64,000 bases of DNA from positions 186,001 to 250,000 of the forward strand of contig JAPKHK010000006.1 in assembly GCA_026646885.1 (NCBI GenBank). Direction: 5' to 3'. How positions within the stretch are numbered: the first letter of the stretch is position 1; every line of letters starts with the position of its first letter. The position numbers and the translations under genes were made by a program. Shown piece by piece: positions 17,077-26,016 of the stretch. Origin of the DNA: Casimicrobiaceae bacterium (lineage in GTDB: Bacteria; Pseudomonadota; Gammaproteobacteria; Burkholderiales; Casimicrobiaceae). The notes beneath the pieces are model-generated. The model did not search any database, was not told the origin of the DNA, and saw only the letters and a program-made list of their open reading frames with translations.

Positions 17077-17997
17077 TCAAATGCGGCGAATGATTCTTTC
17101 GCCGAACAAGCCTTCCGGACGCACCAGCAGGAATAGGAGCGCCAACACATAGGGGAACCAGCCTTCGATGCCGCCCAGATTGCCCTCGATGCCAAGAAGT
17201 TGCTGCACAAAAGGCGGAATGTAGAGTTCGGCGAGCTTTTCCGAAGCGCCGATGATGAGGCCCCCGACAATGGCCCCCGGGATACTCGTGAAGCCGCCCA
17301 GAATGAGTACCGGCAGCGCCTTCAAGGCCACGAAGGTGAGGGCGAATTGCACGCCGTTGCGCGCGCCCCACAGCAAACCGGCAACCAGGGCCACGAACCC
17401 GGCGACACCCCAGACGATGCCCCAAATCTGCTGCAAGGGAATGCCGATGGACAGCGCCGCCTGATGATCGTCGGCCACGGCACGCAAGGCGCGGCCCACC
17501 TTGGTGCGGGAGAAAAACACCGCCAGGCCGGTCACCAACACCGCAGCAATGCCGGCGGCGGCGAGGTCGAATTGCGATACAGCGATGTTGGCCCTATCCA
17601 TCAGCCACTCGATGGGCACATCTTGGATGCCCAGATCGAGCGCGCGCACGTTGGCGCCCCAAATCGCTTGCGCCAAACCTTCGACGAAAAAGGTCAAGCC
17701 GATGGTGGCCATGAACAAAGTAATTTCATGCTGCGCCACCAGCGGTCGCAGAACCACCTTTTCGGTAGCCAGCCCCAGCACCACCATGGCGCCCAAGGCC
17801 AGAATGATTGCGAACCACAAGGGCATGCCCAAATCGTGCAAGCCGACGGTGGTGAGGGCGGCGAAAAAAACCATCGCCCCTTGCGCGAAATTGAACACAC
17901 CCGAGGCCTTGTAGATCAGCACGTAACCCAGCGCGACCAGGGAATACATCACGCCCGCCAGGAGCCCGCCGATCAGCACTTCGAGGAAAAACTGCAT
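17077..17997 (-). CDS. ABC transporter permease, LivH-like
   Basis: A 306-aa inner-membrane permease with about eight hydrophobic segments. The family signature YVLIYKASGVFNFAQGAMV lies near residue 26, and the cytoplasmic coupling region GRALRAVADDHQAALSIGI near 168. AAAGGAT precedes the ATG. It partners the LivM-like protein to form the membrane channel and lies 11 bp after the LivG-like gene. Confidence 0.94.
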   Translation of the reverse strand: MQFFLEVLIGGLLAGVMYSLVALGYVLIYKASGVFNFAQGAMVFFAALTTVGLHDLGMPLWFAIILALGAMVVLGLATEKVVLRPLVAQHEITLFMATIGLTFFVEGLAQAIWGANVRALDLGIQDVPIEWLMDRANIAVSQFDLAAAGIAAVLVTGLAVFFSRTKVGRALRAVADDHQAALSIGIPLQQIWGIVWGVAGFVALVAGLLWGARNGVQFALTFVALKALPVLILGGFTSIPGAIVGGLIIGASEKLAELYIPPFVQQLLGIEGNLGGIEGWFPYVLALLFLLVRPEGLFGERIIRRI

Positions 17998-18008
17998 GGC
18001 CTAATCCT

Positions 18009-18797
18009 TTAATGGGCGACGCCGAGATAGGCGTCGATGACGTCCTGATTGCCGCGCACTTCGTCCGGCGTGCCGTCCGCGATTTTCTTGCCGTAATCGA
18101 GCACCACCACGCGATCGGAAATGTCCATCACCACGCCCATGTCGTGTTCGATCAAAACGATGGTGGTGCCCAACTGGTCGTTCACGTCGAGGATGAAGCG
18201 GCACATGTCCTGCTTTTCTTCTACGTTCATGCCCGCCATGGGTTCGTCCAGCAGCAGGATCGAGGGTTCCGCCGCCAGCGCCCGCGCCAGCTCCACGCGC
18301 TTTTGCAAGCCGTAGGGGAGGCGCCCAACCGGGGTTTTGCGAATGTGCTGGATTTCCAGAAAGTCGATGATCTCCTCAACCTTCTTGCGATGCGCGATTT
18401 CTTCCTTCTGCGCCGGTCCCCAATAAATGGCGTCGAGCAGGAAGTTCGATTTCATTTTCAGGTTGCGCCCGGTCATGATGTTGTCGAGCACGCTCATGCC
18501 GCGAAACAGCGCAATGTTCTGGAAAGTGCGCGCAATGCCGCTTTTGGCCGCTTCGTAGGTGTTCATGTTGCGGCGCACTTCGCCGCGGTAGGTGATCTCC
18601 CCCTCCTGCGGCCGGTAAACGCCGTTGATGACGTTGAGCATGGAGCTCTTGCCGGCACCATTGGGGCCGATGATGGCGCGGATTTCGTGTTCACGGACAT
18701 CGAAGGAAATATCGGTGAGCGCCTTGACGCCGCCGAAGCGAAGGGAAATCCCTTGCAAGTCGAGGATCACCTCGCCGATTTGTCTGCCTTCGGTCAT
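18009..18797 (-). CDS. ABC transporter ATP-binding protein, LivG-like
   Basis: A 262-aa ATPase of the second importer. It has Walker A (GPNGAGKSS) near residue 42, the degenerate signature LPYGLQKRVELARAL near 160, Walker B (ILLLDEPMAGMN) and VLIEHDMGVVMD. GAGGAA precedes the start. It is only 10 bp after the acyl-CoA synthetase gene, which ties uptake to CoA activation. Confidence 0.94.
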   Translation of the reverse strand: MTEGRQIGEVILDLQGISLRFGGVKALTDISFDVREHEIRAIIGPNGAGKSSMLNVINGVYRPQEGEITYRGEVRRNMNTYEAAKSGIARTFQNIALFRGMSVLDNIMTGRNLKMKSNFLLDAIYWGPAQKEEIAHRKKVEEIIDFLEIQHIRKTPVGRLPYGLQKRVELARALAAEPSILLLDEPMAGMNVEEKQDMCRFILDVNDQLGTTIVLIEHDMGVVMDISDRVVVLDYGKKIADGTPDEVRGNQDVIDAYLGVAH

Positions 18798-18807
18798 GGC
18801 TGATTCC

Positions 18808-20751
18808 TCAAGCGGCTTTCTTGGCCGCCTGGGGCGGACAGATCTGGGCGTCCATGATTTTTAAGTCGGCCGCCACCATGTTGGTGCGTCCGTCTTCGAA
18901 GCGCACCAAGGTTTCGATGTATTGTGATTTCTTGCCGCCGTACAGCGCCTCGATCAGCACACCGTATTTCTGGGCGATGAAGCCACGGCGCACTTTGCGG
19001 GTGCGAGTGAGTTCGTCGTCGTCGGGGTCGAGTTCTTTGTGCAAGATGAGGAAGCGGTGCACCTGCGAGTACGCAAGTTCGCCTTCCTGCACCAGCTCGG
19101 CATTGACCTTGTTCACGCAGTCGCGGATGAGTTCATAGACTTCCGACTTCTGCGCGAGGTCAGTGTAGCCCGAGTAGGCGAGGTTGCGCCTTTCGGCCCA
19201 GTTGCCCACCGCCTGCATGTCGATGTTGATGAAGGCGCAGACTTCGTCCTTGTCGGCGCCGAATGCCACCGCTTCCTTGATGTGCGGGAAGAATTTGAGC
19301 TTGTTCTCGATGTAGTTGGGCGCGAACATCGTGCCGTTGGCGAGCTTGCCCACGTCTTTGGCGCGGTCGATGATTTTGAGGTGGCCGTCTTCGTCGAAGA
19401 AGCCAGCGTCGCCGGTGAGGAAATAGCCCTCCGCGTTGATCGACTCGGCCGTGGCATCCGGCCGCTTGTAGTACTCCTTGAGCAGCATCGGCCCTTTGAC
19501 CAGGATTTCCCCGTTGTCGGCGATTCTCACTTCTACGAAGGGCGCTGCTTTGCCAACGGAATCGAGCTTGATTTCTCCGTCGGGCTGCAAACAGACGTAG
19601 GCGCAGGTTTCAGTCTGGCCATAGAGCTGCTTCAAGTTGATGCCGATGGAGCGATAGAAGCGGAAAAGATCCGGCCCTATGGCAGCACCCGCGGTGTAGG
19701 CCACGCGCACCCGGCTCATGCCCAGCACGTTGCGCAGCGGGCCATAAACCAGGATGTTGCCCAGGGAATAGAGCAGGCGGTCGGCGAACGGCACGGCGCT
19801 GCCGGAGAGAATTTCCGCGCCACAGCGTTTGGCGACGTCCATGAAGTATTGGAACATCGTGCGCTTGACGAAGCCGGCGTCTTCCATGCGGATCATCACT
19901 TGCGTCAACAGGTTTTCGAACACCCGCGGCGGCGCGAAGTAGTAGGTCGGTCCAATTTCGCGCATGTCGGTCATGACGGTGTCGCCCGATTCGGGGCAAT
20001 TGATGGTGAAGCCTGCGTAGAGCGCTTGCGCAAAGGAGAAGAGGTGGTCACCCACCCAGGCCATGGGCAGATAAGAGAGGATGTCTTCCTTTGCCGTCAG
20101 ACGGTCGAATTCGCTGCCGCCTTTGGCAGAGGTAATGAACGCTTCGTGCGTTTGGCACACGCCTTTGGGTTTGCCCGTGGTGCCCGAAGTGTAGAGGATC
20201 ACCCCGATATCATCGGTCTTGCCCAAGGCGATTTCGTGGTCGATGAATTCGGGGTGGTTCTGATTGTGAATGCGCCCCATGCCTTGAATTTCGTCGTAGC
20301 CGTGCAAGAAGGGCTGGTTGTAGTGACGCAAGCCGCGCGGATCATCGTAAATGATGTGTTCCAGAAGCGGACACTGCTCTTTGATTTCGAGAAGTTTGTC
20401 GACTTGCTCCTGGTCCTCGACGATGGCGAATTTGATTTCCGCGTTCTGCAGCACGAAGACCATTTCCTGCGCCACCGCATCCTGATACAGCGGCACCGGC
20501 ACGCCACCGACGCATTGCGCCGCGGTCATGGCCATGTAGAGGCGCGGCCGGTTGTCGCCTATGATGGCCAGGTTATCGCCACGACGAAAGCCGAGCTCGG
20601 CCAGGCCGGCGGCCAAGTTGCGCACTTCCGTTTCGACCTCGGACCAGGTCCAGGTCTGCCAAATGCCCAAGTCCTTTTCGCGGATCGCCGGCTGCGCGCC
20701 ACGCACCTTGGCGTGGTTGAGCAACAGGCGGGGAAAGGTATCCAGCTCCAC
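18808..20751 (-). CDS. AMP-forming long-chain-type acyl-CoA synthetase
   Basis: A 647-aa ligase that activates a carboxylic acid with ATP and CoA. The P-loop motif GVILYTSGTTGKPKGV lies near residue 183, the adenylate motif QLYGQTETCAYV near 365 and the hinge GDAGFFDEDGHLKIIDRAKD near 445, in the family order. The start is a GTG at 20751 with GAGGAG six bases before it. The size and layout match FadD15-type enzymes that accompany LivFGHM genes in proteobacteria. Chain length and substrate class cannot be told; fatty and aryl acids are both possible. Confidence 0.93.
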   Translation of the reverse strand: MELDTFPRLLLNHAKVRGAQPAIREKDLGIWQTWTWSEVETEVRNLAAGLAELGFRRGDNLAIIGDNRPRLYMAMTAAQCVGGVPVPLYQDAVAQEMVFVLQNAEIKFAIVEDQEQVDKLLEIKEQCPLLEHIIYDDPRGLRHYNQPFLHGYDEIQGMGRIHNQNHPEFIDHEIALGKTDDIGVILYTSGTTGKPKGVCQTHEAFITSAKGGSEFDRLTAKEDILSYLPMAWVGDHLFSFAQALYAGFTINCPESGDTVMTDMREIGPTYYFAPPRVFENLLTQVMIRMEDAGFVKRTMFQYFMDVAKRCGAEILSGSAVPFADRLLYSLGNILVYGPLRNVLGMSRVRVAYTAGAAIGPDLFRFYRSIGINLKQLYGQTETCAYVCLQPDGEIKLDSVGKAAPFVEVRIADNGEILVKGPMLLKEYYKRPDATAESINAEGYFLTGDAGFFDEDGHLKIIDRAKDVGKLANGTMFAPNYIENKLKFFPHIKEAVAFGADKDEVCAFINIDMQAVGNWAERRNLAYSGYTDLAQKSEVYELIRDCVNKVNAELVQEGELAYSQVHRFLILHKELDPDDDELTRTRKVRRGFIAQKYGVLIEALYGGKKSQYIETLVRFEDGRTNMVAADLKIMDAQICPPQAAKKAA

Positions 20752-20827
20752 TCTTGTCTCCTCGTCGCGGCCAGGACTATTGGCTGCAGGCCGCCAGCGC
20801 CAAGCGCGGCGGCGATCCCTAATTCAG

Positions 20828-21613
20828 CTAGCGGCCCGCGAAATTCGCCGGGCGCTTCTCCAAAAATGCGCGCATGCCCTCGGCCTTGTCCTCGGTGGCG
20901 CACAACAGCCCGAAGACATCGGCTTCGAGCTGACAGGCGTTGTCGAGATCGAGGTCTTGGCCGCGCTGCACCAAATGTTTGGCGTATTTCACCGCGACCG
21001 GACCCTTGGCGGCGATGAGCCGCGCCTGCTCCAGGCCTTTCGCGAGCAAATCCGCGGCCGGCACCACATGATTGGCAAGCCCTATGGCATAAGCTTCCTC
21101 GGCCCTCACTTGCCGGCCGGTGCATACCAATTCGAGCGCGCGGGCACGGCCCACCAGGCGGGTGAGGCGCTGCGTGCCGCCAAAGCCGGGGCAAATGCCT
21201 AGGTTCACTTCGGGCTGGCCGAACTGGGCCCGGTCGGAAGCGATGATCCAATCGCAGGCCATGGCCAATTCGCAGCCACCGCCCAGGGCGTAGCCGTTGA
21301 CCAAAGCAATGACCGGAATGGGTAAGAGTTCGAGCGAGCGGAATACCGCCAAGGCGCGGTTGGAGAACTCGCGGCCTTCCAGGGGCGTCATCTGGCTCAT
21401 GGCGGCGATATCGGCGCCGGCCACGAAGGCTTTATCGCCTGTCCCCGTAATCAGCAGCACCCGCAAGGAAAGATCGGCGGCCACAGCGGCCACCGCTTCT
21501 TCCAGTTCGGCGATGACCTCGGGGGAGAGGGCGTTGAGCGCTTTGGGACGATTGATCGTCAGGCGCAGGATACCCGGTTCCAGCGGATCCAGCTCAAGGG
21601 TCGAAAAACCCAC
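20828..21613 (-). CDS. Enoyl-CoA hydratase/isomerase family protein
   Basis: A 261-aa crotonase-fold enzyme. The oxyanion-hole segments AFVAGADIAAM near residue 64 and NGYALGGGCELAMACD near 105 are intact, and both catalytic glutamates are present (GGCELA and QPEVNLGICPG). It therefore probably hydrates a trans-2-enoyl-CoA to the 3-hydroxyacyl-CoA in beta-oxidation. GTG start with GGAGG four bases before it. It is the first gene of the minus-strand block that continues into acyl-CoA synthetase and the transporter. Confidence 0.93.
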   Translation of the reverse strand: MGFSTLELDPLEPGILRLTINRPKALNALSPEVIAELEEAVAAVAADLSLRVLLITGTGDKAFVAGADIAAMSQMTPLEGREFSNRALAVFRSLELLPIPVIALVNGYALGGGCELAMACDWIIASDRAQFGQPEVNLGICPGFGGTQRLTRLVGRARALELVCTGRQVRAEEAYAIGLANHVVPAADLLAKGLEQARLIAAKGPVAVKYAKHLVQRGQDLDLDNACQLEADVFGLLCATEDKAEGMRAFLEKRPANFAGR

Positions 21614-21734
21614 ACTTCCTCCAAAATTCGGGGCCTCGGGCGGTGGATTATGCCCACTCTCTCAAGGCAACGGGCTTGCAGCATAGTAAACTTGTGCGGT
21701 TGATGCTGTCGCCTGGCGGACATTTCGGGAGCCC

Positions 21735-22409
21735 ATGTCGAAACTCAAACAAATGCTCGATGCCAGCCTCTGGATGCGCACCTTGAGCGAGGCGCAGCGC
21801 CAGCGGGTGGAAGCGGACATCATCGTGCGCCATTGTCCGCCGGAGAGTTACGTCTGCCGGCGCGATGAAAAAGTCGAGCACTGGATCGGCGTGATCGAAG
21901 GTCTGGTGAAAATGGCCAACATTTCCGCCGACGGCAAACCGACCACTTTCACTGGCATCTCCGCCGGCGGCTGGTTCGGCGAAGGCTCGCTCTTGAAAGA
22001 AGAGCCGCGGCGTTACGACATTATTGCACTGCGGCAAACCTCCATCGCGCTCATGCCCAAAGTGACCTTCATGTGGCTCTTGGACAATAGCATCAGCTTC
22101 AACCGGTTCTTGCTCATACAACTCAACGAGCGCCTGGGGCAGTTCATTTCCATGGTCGAACGCGACCGACTCTTGGGCCCCGATGCTCGCGTCGCCCGCA
22201 GCCTCGCCGCCATGTACAACCCACATCTCTATCCTGGCCTGGGAGCCCACCTGCCGATCTCCCAAGAAGAAATCGGCTATCTCGCCGGCATTTCCCGCCA
22301 GCGCGCCAACCAAGCCCTGAAGGCGCTGGAAAATGTCGGGCTCCTGAGAATAGAGTACGGCGGCATCACCGTGCTCGACGCCGAGGGTTTGCGGGAGTAC
22401 GACGAATAG
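21735..22409 (+). CDS. Crp/Fnr family transcriptional regulator
   Basis: A 224-aa regulator. An N-terminal cyclic-nucleotide-type beta-barrel (GVIEGLVKMANISADGKPT, AGGWFGEGSLL) is linked by a dimer helix to a winged helix with the recognition part ISQEEIGYLAGISRQRANQALKAL. No cluster of N-terminal cysteines as in FNR is seen, so an oxygen-sensing iron-sulphur cluster is unlikely. It diverges from the enoyl-CoA hydratase gene across a 121-bp gap and is a candidate regulator of that block. Confidence 0.92.
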   Translation: MSKLKQMLDASLWMRTLSEAQRQRVEADIIVRHCPPESYVCRRDEKVEHWIGVIEGLVKMANISADGKPTTFTGISAGGWFGEGSLLKEEPRRYDIIALRQTSIALMPKVTFMWLLDNSISFNRFLLIQLNERLGQFISMVERDRLLGPDARVARSLAAMYNPHLYPGLGAHLPISQEEIGYLAGISRQRANQALKALENVGLLRIEYGGITVLDAEGLREYDE

Positions 22410-22508
22410 CGCCCTGCCTTCGTCGATCAGCGCGGGGGCTCTTGAATGGCCGGTTGCACCAAACATCCGCGGCGGCTGGTCGTGGCCGGGTGGCGGCCCG
22501 AGGACTTC

Positions 22509-22907
22509 TTAGAAGGCCACGCAGGTCTTGCCGCGCACTCGCAGCACCGCTTCTTGAGCAAAACGGCGTTTGTACTCCTGGGTGATAGCGCGCACCGCAC
22601 CTTCCGCGCCGAGAGTGTCGGGGTGCAGGAGAGTCAAGACATACGAAGCTTCGCGCACGATCTGGCGGTTTTCTCCCTGCCACTGCCCAGCGGCGGGCCA
22701 AACGGTCAGACCCTCGGGAAAGCGCGGCGTCACTTCTTGGGCGAGAAAATCGGCCCACTCCTGGGCACTCACGCTGCCCTGAGGCTTGGCGGTACCAAAA
22801 TACAATGCTTCGCTAATCATGGCTTGCATGCTGAGCGGACAAGCGGGCTCCAGCGCGGCGCAGGCGCCAAGCAGCAGCGGCAGGAGGGCGAAAAGCGGGC
22901 GGAGCAT
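22509..22907 (-). CDS. DUF3574-type lipoprotein
   Basis: A 132-aa predicted lipoprotein with lipobox LGAC near residue 14. The mature part (ALYFGTAKPQGSVSAQEWADFL, FPEGLTVWPAAGQWQ, VREASYVLTLLHPD) matches the DUF3574 family, whose function is unknown. The ATG at 22907 was chosen because the lipoprotein signal begins there; the frame runs further upstream without coding character. Confidence 0.85.
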   Translation of the reverse strand: MLRPLFALLPLLLGACAALEPACPLSMQAMISEALYFGTAKPQGSVSAQEWADFLAQEVTPRFPEGLTVWPAAGQWQGENRQIVREASYVLTLLHPDTLGAEGAVRAITQEYKRRFAQEAVLRVRGKTCVAF

Positions 22908-22987
22908 GGTCGCGTGTCCACTGTGCGAATCATGCCCGCCGTGCGCGTAAACGGCAACCGCTAGGCATCTGCAGGTGCTGCTTCGCC

Positions 22988-23464
22988 TCATGAGTCGTGC
23001 CGGATCCGAGTGCGCAGCACACCCCACCCCACCCAAACGCCAAACCCCACCAAGGCGAGCCACTTGCAGCTTGCCGCGGCGGCGGCGAGCGGATAAGGCC
23101 AGAAGATCGCCAGTCTTGGTGCCGCGGTCAGCCAGAGGTGCAAGACGTTTTCTAGGGCGTCGGCCAGCGCCGCCGCCGGCAGTAGCCAGCGTGCCCAGGC
23201 ACCCCCCAAAGCAGCAAGCCGCGTTCGCGTGGCGAAAAGGTAGCCGAAGGTCGCATAACTGAGCAGAAGCGCAAAATCCGCCGGAAAATGCGCGCGGTAG
23301 CGGGCTAGTCCTTCGGACTGCCAAGTGTGAACGATTTGCCCAAAAGCGCGTGGGGCAAAAGCGAACTGTAGCTGCAGCACACTGGGCTCCAGCGGCGCGA
23401 GAAGAATCGCCAGACCGGCAAACAGCAGCAGAGCCAGTCCGCCGGTCAACCCCACGGCGCGCAT
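22988..23464 (-). CDS. Uncharacterised membrane protein
   Basis: A 158-aa protein with four predicted membrane helices (GGLALLLFAGLAILLA at the start; LLSYATFGYLFA, WARWLLPAAALADALEN and WLALVGFGVWVGWGV later). The ADALENVLH segment is a polar helix motif seen in small integral membrane proteins of unknown role. No family recognised. It is on the same strand as the PH-like membrane protein upstream, 30 bp apart. Confidence 0.72.
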   Translation of the reverse strand: MRAVGLTGGLALLLFAGLAILLAPLEPSVLQLQFAFAPRAFGQIVHTWQSEGLARYRAHFPADFALLLSYATFGYLFATRTRLAALGGAWARWLLPAAALADALENVLHLWLTAAPRLAIFWPYPLAAAAASCKWLALVGFGVWVGWGVLRTRIRHDS

Positions 23465-23494
23465 GGCAAGCTCTCCGAGGATGCGGCAAAAGGT

Positions 23495-23998
23495 CTAAGG
23501 TTCATCAGGGGTGGCACCCTTGCCGGTGAGGGCCAGCAGCTCGCGCAAGAACCGCGCCGGATCGTGCGGCGAAATCACCACCCGCCGATCGGTGAAACGC
23601 AGCACCACGGCGCGATCCAAGTCCGTGACATAGGCGCGATAAGAGCCCAGCGCTTTGTTGCGGTAATACCCAGTGTAGGAATAGAAGCCGCCATTGCCCA
23701 AGGTGCGAATGCTTTGGCGCATGGCGGCGGGGTCACACTCGGCCGTGACGAGGTCAGCCAGGGGCAAGCGCGTGGACCAGAAGAGGCGTTTGACCAGGAG
23801 CGCATCTTTCGACAGTTCAAATCCGCGCACCATAAAGAGGGCGCTGCCCAAGGCGAAAGCCAGCGGCAGATAACCCACCCACTTGATGCTGCTGGGTCCG
23901 AAAAAGGTCCACCCGGCGATGCCCACACACAAAAGCGTGGCCAGCACGGAGGTAATCTTCAGCGGCCGCCCCCAGGGCGCGGCATAGTGCGTGTTCAT
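23495..23998 (-). CDS. Membrane protein with PH-like domain
   Basis: A 167-aa protein. Two membrane helices (ITSVLATLLCVGIAGWTFF and WVGYLPLAFALGSALFM) are followed by a soluble domain with the pattern ELSKDALLVKRLFWSTRLPLADL and DRAVVLRFTDRRVVISPHDPARFL, which resembles bacterial PH-like domains (bPH type). Function unknown. Its start overlaps the stop of the alkC-like gene by 4 bp, so the two are coupled. Confidence 0.75.
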   Translation of the reverse strand: MNTHYAAPWGRPLKITSVLATLLCVGIAGWTFFGPSSIKWVGYLPLAFALGSALFMVRGFELSKDALLVKRLFWSTRLPLADLVTAECDPAAMRQSIRTLGNGGFYSYTGYYRNKALGSYRAYVTDLDRAVVLRFTDRRVVISPHDPARFLRELLALTGKGATPDEP

Positions 23999-25122
23999 GG
24001 CTGTGCCATGGCTTCGGTGAGCACAAAATGCCCCAGCGGCCTCGCCGTCCCATTAACCAGCAATTCCAACTCGTGGCGACCGGCATAGTGAGTGCGCGTC
24101 GTGTGCTGGGCCAGGGAAATGCTTTTCTGCAAACGCGCGGTTGCGCCGGGCGCCAGCGTCAGGCTTCGCAGCTTGAACACTTTCGGGCGCCTCTCGCCCT
24201 TGGCTTTGACGAAAGCCACCCGCAAATCGACGAGCAAGTTTTGCGGCGTGCGGCGCGAGTTGCGCAAGGACAAACTGACGCTCACGCGTTCGCCCACTTG
24301 TGCGCGGCGCGGCGAAATATCGACGGCTTCGATCGCAACTTGGGCCGCCCGCCCGTAACCCAAAAGTTGCAAGGCCTCGCGATCGCCGTGTTTCACCAGG
24401 CTGCGCAGGGCGTGCCGTACTAGAGCTTGCCTTTCGGCTGATGCGCCTTCCAGCCAGCGCGCCGCGATTCGTCGCAACAGCTCGGGTTGATCCTTGCCCA
24501 AATCATTGAGATGGTTGGCGACCGAACGGCGCACATATTCTTCGGGGTCGTCCTGCAACATTTCCAGCAAGTCCAGTACGGCTTGCTGATGCGCCTGCAA
24601 TTGGGTGAGTCGCGGCGCCCAGGGCAAAAGTGGCCGCGTGCCTTCGGAGACCAAGCGCCGCACGTGCGCGCTTTGATCGCGTGCCCACAGGCGCAAGCGC
24701 TCCAGGGTGCGCTCGGGGTAACGCGCCAGAAAAGGCCGCAGACAAAACTCCGCGGTGAAGCGTTGCGTGAGCTCGTATTGCAGGCGCATGGCGGGCTCGA
24801 AGGCGTCGAGCCCAAATTCCGCCACGAAGGCGCTGTGCGGCAAATAGAAAAAGGGCGCCATGCCGTTACCCGCACTGCTTTGCAACTTGGGGCCAAGGCT
24901 CAGGCGCAAAATGTCGAGCGCGGCGGGAAGGTCTTGCGGCAGATGCTGCCGTAACGCCAGCGCGAGGTGGCGACCGCGCGCCATCAAGTTCAAGGGCTCG
25001 AATCCTTGGCGCGCTTTCGCCACGAAGGCCCGCTGCGGGAAGGCAGGGAACACCTCGAAAATGCGCTGTGCCAGCATGGCGATGACTTCCGGGCCGAACT
25101 GGTCTTTGAGGGCGGCTGACAT
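23995..25122 (-). CDS. alkC: DNA alkylation repair protein, AlkC-like with Ig-like domain
   Basis: A 375-aa HEAT-like-repeat DNA glycosylase. Helical repeats fill residues about 1-260, with the family marker DPEEYVRRSVANHLNDLGKDQPE near 190 and WARDQSAHVRRLVSEGTRP near 145. A beta-rich C-terminal domain (RVSVSLSLRNSRRTPQNLLVDLRVAFVKAKG) matches the Ig-like domain of AlkC, which AlkD lacks. AlkC enzymes excise 3-methylcytosine and 3-methyladenine. It overlaps the PH-like gene downstream. Confidence 0.88.
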   Translation of the reverse strand: MSAALKDQFGPEVIAMLAQRIFEVFPAFPQRAFVAKARQGFEPLNLMARGRHLALALRQHLPQDLPAALDILRLSLGPKLQSSAGNGMAPFFYLPHSAFVAEFGLDAFEPAMRLQYELTQRFTAEFCLRPFLARYPERTLERLRLWARDQSAHVRRLVSEGTRPLLPWAPRLTQLQAHQQAVLDLLEMLQDDPEEYVRRSVANHLNDLGKDQPELLRRIAARWLEGASAERQALVRHALRSLVKHGDREALQLLGYGRAAQVAIEAVDISPRRAQVGERVSVSLSLRNSRRTPQNLLVDLRVAFVKAKGERRPKVFKLRSLTLAPGATARLQKSISLAQHTTRTHYAGRHELELLVNGTARPLGHFVLTEAMAQP

Positions 25123-25128
25123 AAGGGT

Positions 25129-25998
25129 TTAGGGTTTCAAGGCGCGCCGTTTCGCCGCGTAAGCCGCGGCCCGTGCACCATCGCCCGCGGCCTCAAAGAG
25201 GGCTTCCAGTTCTTCGAAGACGTAAGGGTCGGGTTGGCCCGCAGCATCGTTGTCGCGCTCCAACCGAAGTTGCAGGGCCAGCGCTTCATCGTGCCGACCC
25301 ATGACGCGCAGCGTCCGGGCAATCATCCAACGGGCGACTGCGATGTCTTCCCGCTTGCCGGCCGCCAGCCGCAGCTTGAGCGCCGCCTCGAACTCGCGCA
25401 GCGCCTCGGCATAACGTTGTTGCTGATGCAAAGCGTAGCCGAGATTATGGCGTATCGAGGCTTCCCAGCGCTTCGCCGCGGGCTGCGTCGATTGCTCTAC
25501 CACCGCCAGCGCTTCTTGCGCCCAGTGCAGTTGTTCCAATGGCGAGGTATCGACAAAAGCCATCATGTGAATGGCGTCGATGGCCAGACCATCGAGCTGG
25601 GCGGCGCGCGCCAATTGCAGCGCGCGGGCAAAGTGGGCGCGCGCCGTCGCTTTGGTCTCCGCGCTCAAAGCGGCGGCGGCATGTTTAGCCGAAGCAAGGC
25701 TACGCCCCAATTCCAGGGCATGGCGCACTTGCCCCTCGGGGCTCGTGCGCGCGAGATCCGGCGCGATCTCAGCAAGCTGCACACGTGCCGCTTCGAATTG
25801 CCCGCGCAAACCGAAACTGCGGGCAATCTGGGTTTTGAGGATGAAGGCTTCGTCGGGTGTCGCGCCGACGAGCGCAGCGCGAAATCGCGCTTCGCTCGCC
25901 GCGGGTTCGCGGAAATTCCACATCGCGTCGAGGTCCAGGGCATGAACGGGAGACATCGGCAGCAAGGAAAGGAGGCTAGCGGCGAGTCGGCGTATCAC
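25129..25998 (-). CDS. Exported TPR-repeat protein
   Basis: A 289-aa protein starting at a GTG, with a signal peptide (RRLAASLLSLLPMSPVHA). The mature part is almost all helical repeats of TPR type; the clearest is HNLGYALHQQQRYAEALREFEAALKL near residue 195, followed by ARTLRVMGRHDEALAL. Such proteins are scaffolds; the partner is unknown. It ends 6 bp before the alkC gene begins and may be co-transcribed with it. Confidence 0.78.
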   Translation of the reverse strand: MIRRLAASLLSLLPMSPVHALDLDAMWNFREPAASEARFRAALVGATPDEAFILKTQIARSFGLRGQFEAARVQLAEIAPDLARTSPEGQVRHALELGRSLASAKHAAAALSAETKATARAHFARALQLARAAQLDGLAIDAIHMMAFVDTSPLEQLHWAQEALAVVEQSTQPAAKRWEASIRHNLGYALHQQQRYAEALREFEAALKLRLAAGKREDIAVARWMIARTLRVMGRHDEALALQLRLERDNDAAGQPDPYVFEELEALFEAAGDGARAAAYAAKRRALKP

Positions 25999-26016
25999 AA
26001 GGGCGCGATGGCGGTG

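Noticed and set aside
19039-21018. A 659-codon plus-strand frame opposite the acyl-CoA synthetase and hydratase genes
   Set aside because: It spans two genes with clear motifs on the other strand and crosses their intergenic gap, which a real gene would be unlikely to do.
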